The translations under genes were made by a program, and so were the position numbers. Below, piece by piece: positions 19,901-33,169 of a stretch of 64,000 nucleotides of DNA. Source of the DNA: Closterium sp. NIES-65 (lineage: Eukaryota > Streptophyta > Zygnematophyceae > Desmidiales > Closteriaceae); assembly GCA_948144175.1 (NCBI GenBank), contig CANXME010002327.1:992001-1056000 (forward strand). Reading direction: 5' to 3'. The notes under the pieces were generated by a model that made no database searches, was not told the DNA's origin, and saw only the letters and a program-made list of their open reading frames with translations. The stretch's first letter is position 1; each line of letters starts with the position of its first letter.

Positions 19901-22832
19901 CTGCGTCTACCTGGGACACACCTGAAGGGGCAGGAACCTGAGGGGGAAGGGGGTCTACCGGGGGGGGACCTGGCACAAGGAAGTCCGGTGGCGGGGGAGG
20001 GAAGGAGTGCGGTAGGGGAAGAGGCGGTAGAAGGGGACTGACTCGTCGAACGTGACGTCCTGGGAGGACAGAACACGACGAGAGGAGGGGTGGTAGAACT
20101 GCCACCCTAGAGCGTCAGGGGGGAAGCCAAGGAAGACACAGGGAGCAGCACGAGGGGACAGCTTGTCCGCAGACAAGTCGCGGACAAACGCCCGAGATCC
20201 CCAGACACGGAACGCAGACGCATCGCCGACCTTCCCAGTCTACAGCAGGGTCGGGGAGGTACGGACCTTCCCAGGCCGAGAGACCCCGGGGTGAAGGTTG
20301 ATCTGATGCGCCGCGTACCGAACCGCAAACGGCCACAAAAAATGGGGGGCAGCCGCATGCATCATGGACGTACGAGCGACGTCCATGACCATGCCAATGC
20401 GGCGCTCAGCAATCCCATTTTGCTGCGGAGAGTCCGGAAGCGTAAAGGTCTGGCGGATGCCTTGTGCACGACAGTAGGCTCACAGGTGGCCAGAGGAGAA
20501 CTCTCCGCCTCAGTCAAAGTGCAGACGCAGAACAGGAAAGTCCAAGCCGAAGCTCCTCCTCAGCTGGAGACGAGCTGCGCGGATCCAGTCGATCAACACC
20601 TCAGTGACATCATCCTTGCTGGGCAAGGGGAAGACTGTGGTGAAACGCGAGTAGTCGTCAACCACGAGCAGGAAGTAGCGCTCGTGACCCTGTCCACGGA
20701 CGCGGGCCGGGCCCCATACGTCCATGTGAAGCGTCTGCAGAGGAGCCTCTGTCGGAGGAAACTGGGAGGAGTGGGGGGCAGCCCGGAGGCGCCCCTCGAC
20801 ACAAGGGACACAGGAAGGTCCTGGCCCCGAAGGAAGGGGAGGGAGAGACCAGGGAAGACCAGAGACAAGGACACGGGAAGCCATGTCCCTGAGACGAGGC
20901 AAGGAGGGGTGGCCAAGACGGTGGTGCCACAGTAGAGTCTCGTGAGACAGGAGGCGACACGAGCAGGGGGCAGACTCAGGACCAGACCTGGACGCAGCTG
21001 CAAACACGTGACCCGACGCAGCTACCTGGCCAGACACAGGGACAGGAGGAGACTCAGTGGTCAGGGTGTAGAGGCTCGACCCCGGCCGACGGGAGAACGT
21101 GGCTAGGTGCCGGCCTGTGCTCGCGTCCGTGCAGTGGGTCACCCGCTGACTCGCAGGAGTAAACTGGTGAACCCCCGCATCCTGTAGGGCAGCACCACTC
21201 ACCAAGTTCGTCGAGAACGAGGGGAGGTACAGACCAGACAGGGTGCCCGAGGGGGCAGCGGGATACAGGAGGACAGTAGAGAAGTGAGAGAGGACAGGAC
21301 CCCCAGAGGGGTCAGCCAGGGAGACCGCAACCGGCCGGCCAAGCGGCGTGAGTGTGGTGCGGTCCCGAAAGAAGGAGCGAGAAGCCCCAGAGTCAAGTGT
21401 AAAGGTGAGGGAGGCCGAAGCCGACGCGGTACCTGAGAGCGCAGCCTCACCAGTACCTGAGAGCGCAGCCTCACCAGCACCTGAGAGCGTAGCCTCACCA
21501 GTACCCGAGAGCGCAGACACGCTGGCACCTAGAGCAGCAGCCTCACAAGCACCTAGCGCAGCCGTACCAATGCTCGGGTCGGGCGGGAAACACCGGTAAC
21601 AGTCACCCTCATCACCAATAGACACAGCATACATGGCAGCAAGGATAGCGTCAAAGTCAAGATCAAAGATCGCTACGCCAGCCCTAGACAGCTCCCCCCA
21701 GCGGGGGACCTCTGAAGCGTCGGGGAACTGCTGACGCCACGCGTCCGACAGGCGGCCAAAGCAGCGCCGGGTGGCGTGGGCACCCCCACACTGCTCACCC
21801 GCGCGGTCGCCGCTGCGAAGAACGTAGGTGCACGGGCCAAAACCTCCACCACGCTGACTCTGCGTGTACCACTCACGTAGCTGCTGAGGCGGGGGGACGT
21901 CCCGAGAACGCTGCTGCTGCTGTTGCTGCCGCCGCGGACCACCACCAGAGCCGCTCCGCTGCGGGGCACCACCCCGACCAGCTCCACCTCCTCCGCCACC
22001 ACCTCCTCCACCTCCGCCACCACCACCGACTCCGCTCCCACCGCCTCCGCCGCCACCGCCTCCGCCGCCGCTGCCGCCACCACCGCCACCACTCCCGCCA
22101 CCACTCCCACCGCCACCCCCACTCCCTCCGCCGCCTCCACCGCCACCTCCACCGCCCCCGCCAGCTCCACCCGCGCCCTTGCCCCCCTTGCCCTTGCCAG
22201 GGCGGCGTCTCCCGCTAGGGGCAGACGCCGCGCCGACCGACTCAAGACCAAGCAGGTCGGCAGCAGCAGTAGAGGCAACAGAGGGCAGCAGGGGGGAAGG
22301 AGAACACCCCTCAAAGATGGGGGTGCGCGGGTCTCCACGAGAGGCTCCTACAGCGACTATGCTCTTCTCTGCCGCTAGGAGGGCCTTCGCGAGGAGGTCA
22401 ACAGTGAGAGTGGTGGGACAGACTGAGAGGAAGTGGTCCCTGACTACGCGAAGGGAGTCAAGGAGGCGAGTGACTATGTAATAGAGAGCGATGTACATGG
22501 GGGGGGGGGGGGTTCTTGGCACAGAACTCACCAGGAAGGGCAGCGAGGTAGCGGGTGTCACTACTGCGGAGGTGCGTAATGAGGTCAGCGACTGTAGGAC
22601 GTGCACTACTACGCACAGCAAGACGTGCAGCAGCATCGCGGGTGGCCCACTGAGAGCGAACAGTGGGGTCAGTATCAGCAGCAGGAGCAGGAGAGGCGCG
22701 AGAGGTGAGGTCAAAGAGAGAAAGACCGTCAGCCCTATCGCACTGTAAAAACAACTGCAGGTCGTGGACCCAGACCTCAAAGTCAATGGCTCGACCCTCA
22801 GCGTCAAAAGCGATGACACTGGGGGTAGCCAT
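16986..22832 (-). pseudogene. E2 copia gag-pol polyprotein, inactivated
   Basis: Starts at MATPSVIAFDAEG (22832) and ends at the TGA at 16986. Lesions relative to E3: an in-frame loss of about 140 bp in gag near 22600, a shift in the C/G homopolymer at 22500-22512, TGA at 20510-20512 within the second integrase Asp motif (LHFD then stop), TAG at 20240-20242, a lost base near 20000, TAG at 18651-18653 and TGA at 17376-17378. The reverse transcriptase active-site motif reads YVDH instead of YVDD, which would abolish metal binding in this family. Gag, poly-Gly, protease, integrase, reverse transcriptase and RNase H are otherwise recognisable in order. Confidence 0.92.
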
Positions 22833-22859
22833 GACGACAAACTAGCAGTGCAAGCATTG

Positions 22860-24000
22860 GGGGGGGAGGGGGGCGGGGGGGGGGCAGGGCACGCAGTAGC
22901 AGTGGGGCGTGCTCACCAGACGGGGCAGGACAGGCGGCTCGGCAGAAGGGCGGCTCGGCTGCTGCGCGGCTCGGCGGTTCGGCAGCTGGGCGGCTCGGCG
23001 GCTCGGCTACGGGGCGGCTCGGCGGCTCGGCTGCTCGGCTGCTGGGCGGCTCGGCGGCTCGGCTGCTGGGCGGCTCGGCGGCTTGGCTGCTGGGCTGCTC
23101 GGCGGTTGGCGGCTCGGCTGCTGGGCGGCTCGGCGGCTCGGCTGCTGGGCGGCTCGGCTGCGCAGCTGCAGGGCGGCTCGGCTCTCCCGGTACTCCGTGG
23201 CGTGGCGGTCGGCTGCTCGGGTGCACGATGCAGTGGGCGAGGAGCTGAGGGCGGCGGGGCCGGTAAGGGCAGGGCGGCGGGGCCGCTAAGTGCAGGGCGG
23301 CGGGGCCGCAAAGGGCAGGGCGGCGGGGCCGCTAAGTGCAGGGCGGCGGGGCCGCTAAGGGAGGGCGGCAAGGCCGCGAAGTGCAGGGCGGCAGGGCCGT
23401 TGTAGAAGGGCGGCTGGGCCGGGACGTGCAGGGCGGCGGGGCCGCGAAGGAAGGGCAGCGGGGCCGCGACTGAAGGGCGGCGAGGCCGCGAAGTGCAGGG
23501 GGTGGCAGGGCTGCGACGTGTAGGGCAGCGAGGCCGCGATGTGCAGAGCGGCCAGGCCGCGACGTGCAGGGCGGCGGGGCCGCTAAGGAAAGGGCGGCGG
23601 GGCCGAGTCGTGCAGGGCGGTGAGGCCGCGACGTGCAGGGCGGCGGGGCCGCGAGTGAAGGGCGGCGGGGCCGCATAGTACAGGGCGGCGGGGCCGCTAA
23701 GGAAGGGCAGCTGGGCCGCGTAGTGCAGGGCGGCGGGGCCGCGTAGTGCAGGGTGGCGGGGCCGCGTAGTGCAGGGCGGCGGGGCCGCTAAGGAAGGGCG
23801 GCTGGGCCGCGACATGCAGGGCGGCGAGGCCGCGACGTGCAGGGCGGCGGGGCCGCGAGTGAAGGGCGGCGGGGCCGTGTAGTGCAGGGCTGCGGGGCCG
23901 CTAAGGGAGGGCGGCGGGGCCGCGATGTGCAGGGCGGCGAGGCCGCGTAGGCAAGGGCGGCGCGACGGGCCGCTAGAGGCGACACGGAGGGTCGCTAAAA
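22860..24000 (-). repeat. GC-rich minisatellite leader of E2
   Basis: About 1.1 kb between primer site and gag. Near gag it has ggcggctcggctgctgggc-type repeats and farther out gcagggcggcggggccgcgaag-type repeats. It corresponds to the E1 and E3 leaders but with different unit sequence and number. Confidence 0.82.
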
Positions 24001-24075
24001 AAAGAAGGCGCGCCTCGGGGCGCGCTTCGGTGGGCCCTAGAAGCAGTCCCTAGGAGGGAACCTGCTCTGATTCCA

Positions 24076-24207
24076 TGTGGAATGAAAGAACACGAATGAA
24101 TCAACTATGAAATGAGTGAGTACAAGTACCAACCCTAATTGGGTTGTACCCCCTATGGGATACCCCACTATAGCCTGCACAAAAGCATATGCTATAATGT
24201 TCTGACA
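24076..24207 (-). repeat. E2 5' LTR with adjacent primer site
   Basis: 132 bp. On minus the base after the LTR begins TGGAATCAGAGCAGG, an initiator tRNA-Met-type primer-binding site. Copies of this LTR and its leader persist in segments 3 and 4. Confidence 0.93.
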
Positions 24208-27200
24208 GAACAATGTTGAGAATCGGAAACATTTAAATTGAGCATCAGAGGTGCAAAGTAGACGGGGATATGAAGCCGGGGAAGTTGCAAAGTAATGATG
24301 TGCTGATGCATGATGGTGTAGTCACTTGAGACTGAAGCAGACGTATTGAGGCGAGGCTGCTCGGTTTGGCGAAGCGGGGCGAGTAAGAAGGCAAGACAAG
24401 AAGGCGAGACTAGAAGGCGAGAAAAGAAGGCAAGCGAACAAGAGTGACTTGAATAGATGGAATCACAATGCTCTAGTGAAAGGACAACATCTCGCACTCG
24501 GGAAAAAACAGATAATAATAATAAATAGAATAAATAACACAGACAAGGATCCAAGGCTATTTTCTTGCTGGCTCCAGCACTCACACTGAGAACGTAGAAG
24601 AAGGCAGTGCAGGGGATGACAGGAGATTCAGCGAGCTGAAGCACCGTCCCTTTAGGTAGCCCTTTGTTGCATGCAACGGCCTGCATTAGGCAGTACAGGC
24701 ATTGGAAATCAAAGGCATTGGGAATCACACGCATTAGGACTTACAGGCACTGAGAAATATATGGATTTAAGAGCACAGGCATGAGGGTTTTGGGCCAACT
24801 GCAAATACAGATTCTAAACAACAAAGCAGAGGAACATGGCAAATAACAAGCCCATTGTGAATCTGCCTATTCAGGCCCTTCAAGCTATTCAGGTTATCCA
24901 AGCAGAGGAATAAAACTTTGTCCCAACCTACTAAGACCTTCCACGCCAGCCGAGTTCAGTCAACCCTTTCAGTTGATCTCTCCTTACCGAGTTGCCGTCA
25001 GCTGTGAAAACTGCGGGCTGGAAATCCTGTGAGGGAATACCATTCTGATTCCACGTCCCCGCACAACTAGGACGGCTTCTGACTCGACTCAACTAGGGCG
25101 AACTCAGTTCTTTCTTTCCTTCCCATGCATGGTGATCTCCCCTTACCGACTTCTGCAGAGTGAACTGCATGCTGCCTGATGATATCCCCTTACTGTGTTC
25201 TGTTGAGCGAATTGCGTGCTGGAGAGCCCTGCAAGGGAATACACGTCCACGCACTGCCAGTTGTCACCAATTACCGTCATGCTGGTGGCAGTCATGTTAG
25301 CTGGAGGGGAAAGCGAGAGGGCGAGGGAGGAAAATAGGAAAAAAAACAGAAATTCGCAACCATAAGGGACAAAGCTTCTGCGGCTTCCACAAAAATGAAT
25401 TCTCAGTGAAGGGACAAGCTGAGTTTTGAAGAGGCGACGGGGGCGACAAGGATAGAAGGAAGGACGATGCTACTCACTTCCTTGCGCATTCCTCAACAAG
25501 CTTCCTTCCTTTGACTCTTAAACCCTCCCCAAGCTCAACTAGTGACAGTCATTCAGTAAAGGACAGCATGCGGCTCAGTCATTCAGCAAAAGAACAATAC
25601 CCAGAAATACAAAATCTCGTGAAACGGGTTCGGGGGAGTGGGCTGTTGGAGAGAATAATGGGCACGTGGGAAAGAATAAGAGGCAGAGGAAGGCAAGGGA
25701 GAAGAAGCACCTGTCTTGCAGGTGGGGAACAAAGAGGAGAGCTACAAATGTTGGAGGAGGAACAAGAGAGTAGAGGAAGGTGGGGCTGCAGCAGCACCTG
25801 GGTCGCAGGTGGGGAAGTTGTCAATGGTTCGGCTGGGGACGTAGTTGGGAGGGCAGATGCAGGAGTAGGCGCCCTTGCCATCGTTGATGCATGTGCCCAC
25901 AGCGCAAGGGTTCTTGAAGTACGACCCACACACGTCCACTGTTAAGAGGGGTGGAGAGGAGTAATAGGGAGTGGTGTAAGGAGACGAAGGGAGGGAGCAG
26001 GAAAAAGGGAGGGGGGGGGAGGGGGGAGGGGGGAAGAAGGAGGTGGGGGGGATTACATTTGTGACCAAGTAGATTCAGGGCAAATGTCAGGAAGATTGAC
26101 CCTTGGCTTGGCACAGAAATACAATACAAACATGTGAGTGGTATTTGTTCACATGTGAAAGGTCTGTTTGTTTGTTTGTTTTATTTTACGACCCAGCATG
26201 GATTCAGAACCTAGAAAAGCTACCAAGAAGCACACAGAACCATGAAGGAACGTTGCAACGATAAGCAATACACCGTATCTCACCATATACACAGATGTTT
26301 CCATATCCGTTTGCTGCCTCAACGAAAGGCTGCTTGGTCTGATCCGGAATGGTGCAGTTGCAGGTGTTGCTGTTGGTCTTGAGGTTGGGCATGCAGGTGA
26401 AGCGACCGCACGGGTTCATGCTGGGCTGAAGATCTCCATCGCCCTTGTAGCTCTTCAAGCCGCATGGGTCCTTGGGAAGTGGAAGGCACAGAAGAGAGGG
26501 AGAGAGGGGAGGAGGAGATAAGGGAAGGATGAACCCCATGAACCTCAGGAAAGCTGACGTGTCAGCTTTCTCATGAACCCCTCAAAAGAGAAAGAGATGG
26601 AAAGGAGCACGCAAATAGCTCTTATTCTTGGGAATGGGCGTGCTTGCTGACCCTTAAAGAAGCTGTTATCAGTGTTCCTTGGGGACTGGATGGCACACAA
26701 GATACAGAGGGCAGGAGGAGATAAGGGAAGGATGAATGAACCCCATGGAAAGCTGAAGTTCCATAGAAAGAACCAGGAGCATGCAAATAACTCATAGATA
26801 TGCTCCATTCTTGGGAATGGAAGCGATTTTTGACCCTTCAAGAAGTAGGAACATAACCTGATATGGTAGGTGCCTCACTCTTGACAATGGGGTAGATGCT
26901 AGGCAGCATGTTGATGCCACACACGCCATCGCCTCCCTGCATGTCCATTCGCATGTGGCCCCTGTCTCCCCACTCCTCGCCCCACGAGTTGCGGATGATC
27001 CAAAACGGCAGCGCAATGCGGTTCTCACTCCCATCATCCCTCAAAACGAAGTATCCAACAACGAGTACGACGTGGTTCAGGTTGCCGGTATAGCAGCCAG
27101 GATCCTGGTACTTGAAAGTCTGGAGACAGAAAGGCAAACATGAAAATATACTGGTTAGATAACATAAATAAGGAAGTGTATATGCACAGCGTATAGGCAT

Positions 27201-27684
27201 TACCAAGGTGCATATCAAGTAAAAAAAAACATTAGGAGCACTGGTTGTTCTTTTATAAACAGCATAACATTGTATGAGTTACATGACATATATTCACGTT
27301 CCTGTTCCCCACATTACTGGTAGAAATGTAGCGATAAACTGTGCCACATCACTTGTGGCAAGCAGGAAGCGGAAAGGAGCAACCAACCATTTGTAGACAA
27401 ACAAAAGCGACTTGGCTTCACTCACCCCGTCGTATTTGGCGAAGGAGGCAACAGTGGCTTCAATGTGAACCACCACTGGCTGCTTCTGCACTGCCAGCAA
27501 AAGCCCCACATACCCGTTGAATGCAGTGCGCTCAAAGCCCTGAACATGGTACGTGATTTTCTGTAATGCAGAAGAGTAAGTCGTGAGGGTTGGGACGGGA
27601 AGTGAATGTGATGTAAAAAGGGCAGAAAAATGAGGTTATTAGATTGGCAAAGAGAGGACAGATTTGCGAGAGAGTGTCGGGCTA

Positions 27685-28611
27685 CGGGGCCGTGGAAGGG
27701 CGGCGACAGGGCCGCGGGAAGGGCGGCGAAGGGCCGCTGAAAGGGTGGCAACGGGGCCCGCTGAAAGAGCGGGCGGCTACGGGGCCGCTGAAAGGGCGGC
27801 GGTGGGGCCGCTGAAAGGGCGGCGACGAGCCGCTGAAAGGGCGGGGACGGGCCGATGGAAGGGCGGCGTAGGGCCGCTGAAAGGGCGGTTGTGGGGCCGC
27901 TGAAAGGGCGGCGACGGGGCCCGCTGAAAGGGCGGGCGGCGACGGAGCCACTGAAAGGGCGGCGGTGGGACCGCTAAGAGGGCGGGCGACGGGGCCTCTG
28001 AAGGGCGAGGTCGGGGCCGCGGAAGGGCGGGCGACGGGGCCGCTGTAAGGGAGGGCGGCGAGGCCGCGAAAGGGCGGGCGACGGGGCTGCTGTAAGGGAG
28101 GGCGGCGAGGCCGCGAAAGGGCGGCGACGGGGCCGTAGGAAAGGGCGGCGACGAGGCCGCATAAGGGGCGGCACGACGAGGCCGCAAGGGCAGCGTGATG
28201 GGGCTGAAAGGGCGGCGACGGGGCCGTAGGAAAGGGCGGCTACGAGGCCGCGTAAGGGGCGGCGCAACGGGGCCGCAAGGGCGGCATGACGAGGCCGCAA
28301 GGGCGGCGCGACGGGGCCGAAAGGGTGGCGCGACGGGGCCGTTAGGGGCCGCTAGATGCTGCTAGAGGGGAAACGACTCGGGGCACGACTCGGGCAGAGG
28401 CCAAGCGTGCTCCGGGCAGGAAAAACTAATTTGGTGGGCCCTGGGAACAGTTCCCACGAGGGAACCAGCTCTATACCAGGTCAAGATTGAAACGAGAGAA
28501 TGATTGAACTATGAAAGAGTTGGGTACAAGTACTAACCCTAATTGGGTTGTACCCCTTATGGGCTACCACACTATAGCCTACACAAATGTATAAGCTATA
28601 ATTTTCTGATA
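27685..28611 (-). mobile_element. Junction 2: copia 5' LTR plus leader fused to gene copy B
   Basis: Same structure as at 12121: LTR 28479-28611 (133 bp), primer site and 23-bp GC repeat, then direct passage at 27684 into the gene intron. Variant bases (gggccgctgaaagggcggttgtgg) group it with junction 4 rather than junctions 1 and 3. Confidence 0.85.
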
Positions 28612-29421
28612 GGTACCTTGTTGTTCATTTGTACAATTGCATTCGTTCATCTTGATGCCAGAATATTATGCTCGGCCGTACGATCCGCCGTATTTATCGA
28701 CGAGGTTGTGACGGTCGAGCAAGTTCATGGTTTCAACATGAAGCGTACGTGTGTACGTGTTTTGGGGATCTCATTCAAGAGTGTTTTTTATCCACTGTTT
28801 GAGGCATCCGTTTGAGCACAGATTCAAAACATTCAAACAAGTGCTCCAAAAAGTGCGTAAATAACACTCTTCAAATGATATCCCCAAAATGTGAAACCAA
28901 ATATAAAGGGTTGCTATGCAACCCAAAAACAAGGCAATACTTCCTCCATAGCCATTTTGTTTAACAGCATGATTTTAGATGTGGAAGAAGACACTAAGCT
29001 CAAGGTCTTTCTTAACTCTAAAACAAATTTGACGAGTGGTGACATGGCAAGGCAGCACCCGGCCATTTACAGGGTGAGCAGATATATAACATGGTGCGGA
29101 TCTTAATTTGAGTAGTCGTTGAGCTGCTCTCGAAACAGCTCTCATTACGCCGGAGTGGATGGATTTAGGGTCTGCTGGTAGGGGCAGAAAGGGGAGGAGA
29201 GTGGGGGTCAGAGAAGTAGTCCCACTGGCTTCTAAGCGAGCACAATAGTTTCTACTAGAGAATCTGAGGGTTTCCTTATCAATATCCTTTGACTACATAA
29301 TACAGATGTTCCGGGTTAGAGGCCCTCACTGAAAGAGTCCCTTTTCCCCCTTGTGCAGAGTTTTCTGATATCGCCTAGGGTTGGCCCGACCCCTATAGTC
29401 CCTTTTTTGGCGGGAAATTTT
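28612..29421. other. Junction 2 remainder, unassigned
   Basis: Equivalent to 13048-13860 and containing the second 130-bp palindrome. No gene supported. Confidence 0.5.
28760..28889. repeat. 130-bp imperfect palindrome (copy 2)
   Basis: Same length and arms as the copy at 13196, with ttttggggatctc at one end and gatatccccaaaa at the other. Confidence 0.8.
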
Positions 29422-31113
29422 GCAGCATGACCGAATCATTGCACGAATCAGCTCTACAGCCAATCAGATGCTCCAGATCGAACCAGCCCCAACATTCAGG
29501 GAAAATGAAAGAAGGGATTATTGATTTGATATTTAACTTTGGAATTGTAAGTAATTGTTTCTCTTGAGCGTGATTAATTCTCAATCCTGTCGCGCGGTCT
29601 CCATCTCGCTCGACGATGACATCTCATTTACCTCGCTTACAAAGTAAACGAGATTCTTTTACCTTATATTCGACCCCCAAACCATAATTGATTCTGTTTT
29701 GTTTTGCCCGTTTGTCATGCGACATTGATCAGCGCGGGGAACCGAATCTATGTACAAGACAAAATCCAAAGACTAGTAGCGAGAAATCCACTCTTCATGC
29801 AATTTTCCTGTAAGCCAGCGACAAATCTCAACCAAGACCACCCATCTACGTGTATAAATATATCGAATCATTGAACGAATCATCTAATCACCGGGTAGCT
29901 GAGAAACCAGGATCATGTACGGTCTTTCTAGAAGCAATACAGTACATTGTGATGACAGCGGACCACCCCACGCCATCGCCTCGCCCATAACCCGCCTGTG
30001 CTTGTCGGTTGTTGGATCTGCGGACTTCGTCAAACGCCACGGACAGGCACCTGGGTAGCTGACAATCTCGCCCACTAGAAGCGAAAGTCGCAAGTCAAAT
30101 TCGTCCACAGGGCTTTTCACACAAAGCTGGATTTGCCATCATGGTCAACCAGTTACGTTCGCTAAAAGCAGCCGAATATCCTGCTCGTTCGGTCCTAGGT
30201 TCATATAATTTTAACATAAAACAGTTAAATATCCAGCCTTCTTACCGTGTTCACAACATCTAAACCTCAATGTCATGCAGCCGCCACACCACTATGATGG
30301 TCACTGACCTTATTCAAGTAGTGCCCTAAAAACATGGATTACTCCCTCGACATCGACACACGTGACTGCATCCGGCTCATCCGCAACCCCGTCGATTCCC
30401 TTAATCAATTCGATTCGACCCAACACTTGAAGACGATCAGACTCATCTATATGGCCGATTGTGGCCCAAATCACACACATCCATAGAAAAATGATATGCA
30501 CAACCCAGTTAATGAAATACGGTATGGTATGCCAAAATTAATGGACAACATAAGTTATCAACGTTGCCAGCACAGGACTCCAAGAAGAAACAGGAGCGAC
30601 ATTCGCCACCCGCCATTAGAATAATGGGGAAGAAATCCGAGTGGGTCCACAACCCGCGGCAGGCATCCGTATGATTGAAAAGAGGGAGAAAACCGCCTCT
30701 GACTCCTTGTTTGTCCCCATTGCCACTGTTCAATCACAGTCCTCATCCGTCTTATTTTTTTCTCCAAGAGGCAGGCACCTCTGCCAGAAGGCTTTGTCAT
30801 AAGGTACCGAACCTTCCTTCCTAGCACTAGCACTATCCAACTCCCCTCAACCAACAACAAACTCAGTTTGAAAGCCTGAAAGCTGTCGAAATATGTTAAA
30901 TACGGTAATAGAAACAGACATTTTATAAGCCCAACAAGATACTGTACAATGGGACGCATGCAAGAAATGGGTTGAAAACTAAAACCCGAAGCAAAGTGAG
31001 CCAAACAACCCAAAAAACAGAAACGGACACAAAACCATAGTAGTTTTATAGTAGTGGAAGTAATATAGAAAGGTGGGGCTCCCCGTGCTTGAATAGAAAC
31101 TTATGCCTCTCAT
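29422..31113. other. 3'-flanking region of copy C
   Basis: Equivalent to 13861-15629. It holds only short ORFs, for example 63 residues at 30310-30501 on minus, also seen at 54675-54866. None has a recognisable domain. Confidence 0.5.
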
Positions 31114-31915
31114 CTAACGCGGCACACATATGTACTTAGCCCCGACCTTCCCAGCACAGGCATTGCCATTGTAGGTATTGAAATTTGAAGCTGCCTGGCT
31201 CATAGTGCCCCCATAGTAGCTGTAAGCACCGGAACAGGTCAGCGATGGGGACACATTCTTGGGCCGGCCCTTGGTGCATTTTCCGAGTAAAAACGGCCAG
31301 TAATCTGCTTGCAGACACACCTGGGGGCACCACGTGGGGCACGGGGTAGAAAAGAAAAGAGAAGGAAGAATGATAGGACGATGGGAACAGGAAAGGTTGG
31401 GAGCAAAGCAAGGATGGACACTGTAAGTGCCCCCGATGATTGGCTAGCTCCAAATCTCCTCATTCTCCCACCTACCACCTCCCGTTGCGCATCCCCTCTC
31501 CCCACCCATTCCTTTCCCACTTGCACTTCTCACCTGCACGCCGATTTTGTTGCCAATAGCCGATGTGGTGAAAGGGATGGTGTTGGAGCAGACAAGACCG
31601 GGGTTGTTGCGGTAGAGCTCAGCCCAGGTGGAAGGAGTGCTTGGCAGTCCCAACCCCTGCAGCAATTTCTCGCACGTGCTCTGTGCTGCGAGCGTGGCGT
31701 ATTTCACACACTGAGGGACGCTGTAGGCGTATGTTCTGTTGCGCTCCACACAGATCGAGCAGCCGGGCTTGATGGTTTGCGTGCAGTCAAGGCCAGGGTT
31801 GAGGTTTGTGAGATCGTCTCTTGTGAGTCTAATAGAACTGGCAATGGACACACATGTGTCGCCCTGGAGGGTGAAGGGAGTATGAACGGATGGAAGAGGA
31901 TGGAAGGGATGGAAG

Positions 31916-32047
31916 TGTCAGAACTTATAGCTTATACTTTTGTGTAGGCTATAGTGGGGTATCCCATAGGGGGTACAACCCAATTAGGGTTGGTACTTGT
32001 ACTCGCACATTCATAGTTCATTCATTCCTGTTCCTTAAAGTGTCTCA
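31916..32047 (+). repeat. E3 5' LTR
   Basis: 132 bp, starting tgtcagaacttatag and ending gtgtctca. It is followed by tggtatagagcagg, a primer site of the initiator tRNA-Met type that has lost one C of TGGTATCAGAGC. Confidence 0.95.
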
Positions 32048-32169
32048 TGGTATAGAGCAGGTTCCCCTGTGGGAACTTCGCCTAGGGCCCACCACTCGAA
32101 TTCTTTTTTTTTCTGCCCGAAGCGCACTCCCTCCGAGTCGCGCCTCGGGCCTTTCTCTCACCGAGCCGC

Positions 32170-33090
32170 CCTAGCGGCCGACCTTACGATCGCGGCCCTG
32201 CCGCCCTACCCACTTGCGGCCCCGCCGCCCCTACATCGCGGCCTCGCCGCCCCTACTCTTGCGGCCCCGCCGCCCTTACCTGAGCGGACCCGCCACCCCA
32301 CCAGAGCGGCCCCGCCGCCCTTACCTACGCGGCCCCTGCCGCCCTCACCTACGCGGCTCTGCTGCCTCATCTACCTGCGGCCCTACAGCCGCCCTACCTG
32401 CGGCCGTCCCGCCGCCCTACCTGCGGCTGACCCGCCGCCCTACCTGCGGCCCACCCGCCGCCCTACCTGCGGCCCACCTGCCGCCCTCAGTGCGGCCCAC
32501 CCGCCGCCCTACCTGCGGCCGACCCGCCGCCCTACCTGCGGCCGACCCGCCGCCCTACCTGCGGCCCACCCGCTGCCCTACCTGCGGCCGACCCGCCGCC
32601 CTACCTGCGGCCGACCCGCCGCCCTACCTGCGGCCCTACCGCCGCCCTACCTGCGGCCCAACCGCCGCCCTACCTGCGGCCCTACAGCCGCCCTACCTAC
32701 GGCCGTCCCGCCGCCCTAACTGCGGCCCATCCGCCGCCCTATCTGCGGCCAACCCACCGCCTTACCTGCGGCCCACCCGCCGCCCTATTTGCGGCCCACC
32801 CGCCGCCCTCACTGTGGCCCATCCGCCGCCCTACCTGCGGCCCAGCACCGTCCGAGCCGCCCAGCAGCAGCCGAGCCGCCCAGCCGCAGCCGAGCCGCCC
32901 AGCAGCAGCCGAGCCTCCCAGCAGCAGCCGAGCCGTCCGGGAGCACCCGAGCCGCCCATGAGCCGCCGAGCCGCCCAGCAGCAGCCGAGCCCCCAGGAGC
33001 CGCCGAGCCGCCCAACAGCAGCCGAGCCGCCTAGCAGCAGCCGAGCCGCCCAGGAGCCGCCGAGCCGCCCTGCTACCGGGCCGCCCAACC
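32170..33090 (+). repeat. GC-rich minisatellite leader of E3
   Basis: The period near 32390-32640 is 23 bp (ccgccctacctgcggccgacccg), so the reading frame cycles with each unit. From about 32860 it switches to a gccgagccgcccagcagcagcc-type repeat. It lies between primer site and gag start. Confidence 0.85.
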
Positions 33091-33169
33091 TGCCCTGTCT
33101 GGTGAGCACGGCACTGCCCCACTGCTAGTGCGTGCCCTTCCCCACTGCTTGCACTGCTAGTCTGTCGTC

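Larger units (their letters stand above)
16644..24207 (-). mobile_element. E2: Ty1/copia LTR retrotransposon with target duplication
   Basis: 7564 bp, LTRs 24076-24207 (5') and 16644-16775 (3'), both 132 bp with TG..CA ends. The 5-bp duplication gaaca flanks it at 16639-16643 and 24208-24212. Empty sites in other segments (gatgatgaacaatgttgag at about 8728 and 47765) show a single gaaca. Its coding region is badly decayed. Confidence 0.96.
15630..27560 (-). pseudogene. Copy B: truncated C1A protease-EGF-LysM gene copy with E2 in an intron
   Basis: Minus-strand exons: 27426-27560, 26858-27119 (His/Asn part of C1A), 26284-26470, 25798-25938 (EGF-like), 25194-25300 and 24585-24680 (LysM a), 16050-16379 (LysM b and c), 15630-15836 (Cys-rich tail, ending VPR and stop). 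The 5' half with the catalytic Cys is absent. E2 lies in the 8-kb intron between 24585 and 16379 in sense orientation. The splice donor after 16050 is changed from GT to AT (plus strand ctcac to ctcat at 16049), which should block joining to the last exon. The exon bodies themselves are open. I call it a pseudogene because of the missing front and the lost donor. Confidence 0.78.
13861..27684. repeat. Tandem segment 1
   Basis: Second copy of the array unit, beginning gcagcatgacc and ending gggcta before the copia-leader junction at 27685. It contains gene copy B with E2 in one of its introns. Without E2 and its target duplication it is about 6.3 kb. Confidence 0.9.

Noticed and set aside
32069..33128. 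Overlapping Pro/Ala-rich ORFs in the E3 leader
   Set aside because: Products of the GC-rich minisatellite, with no conserved start or frame between elements.
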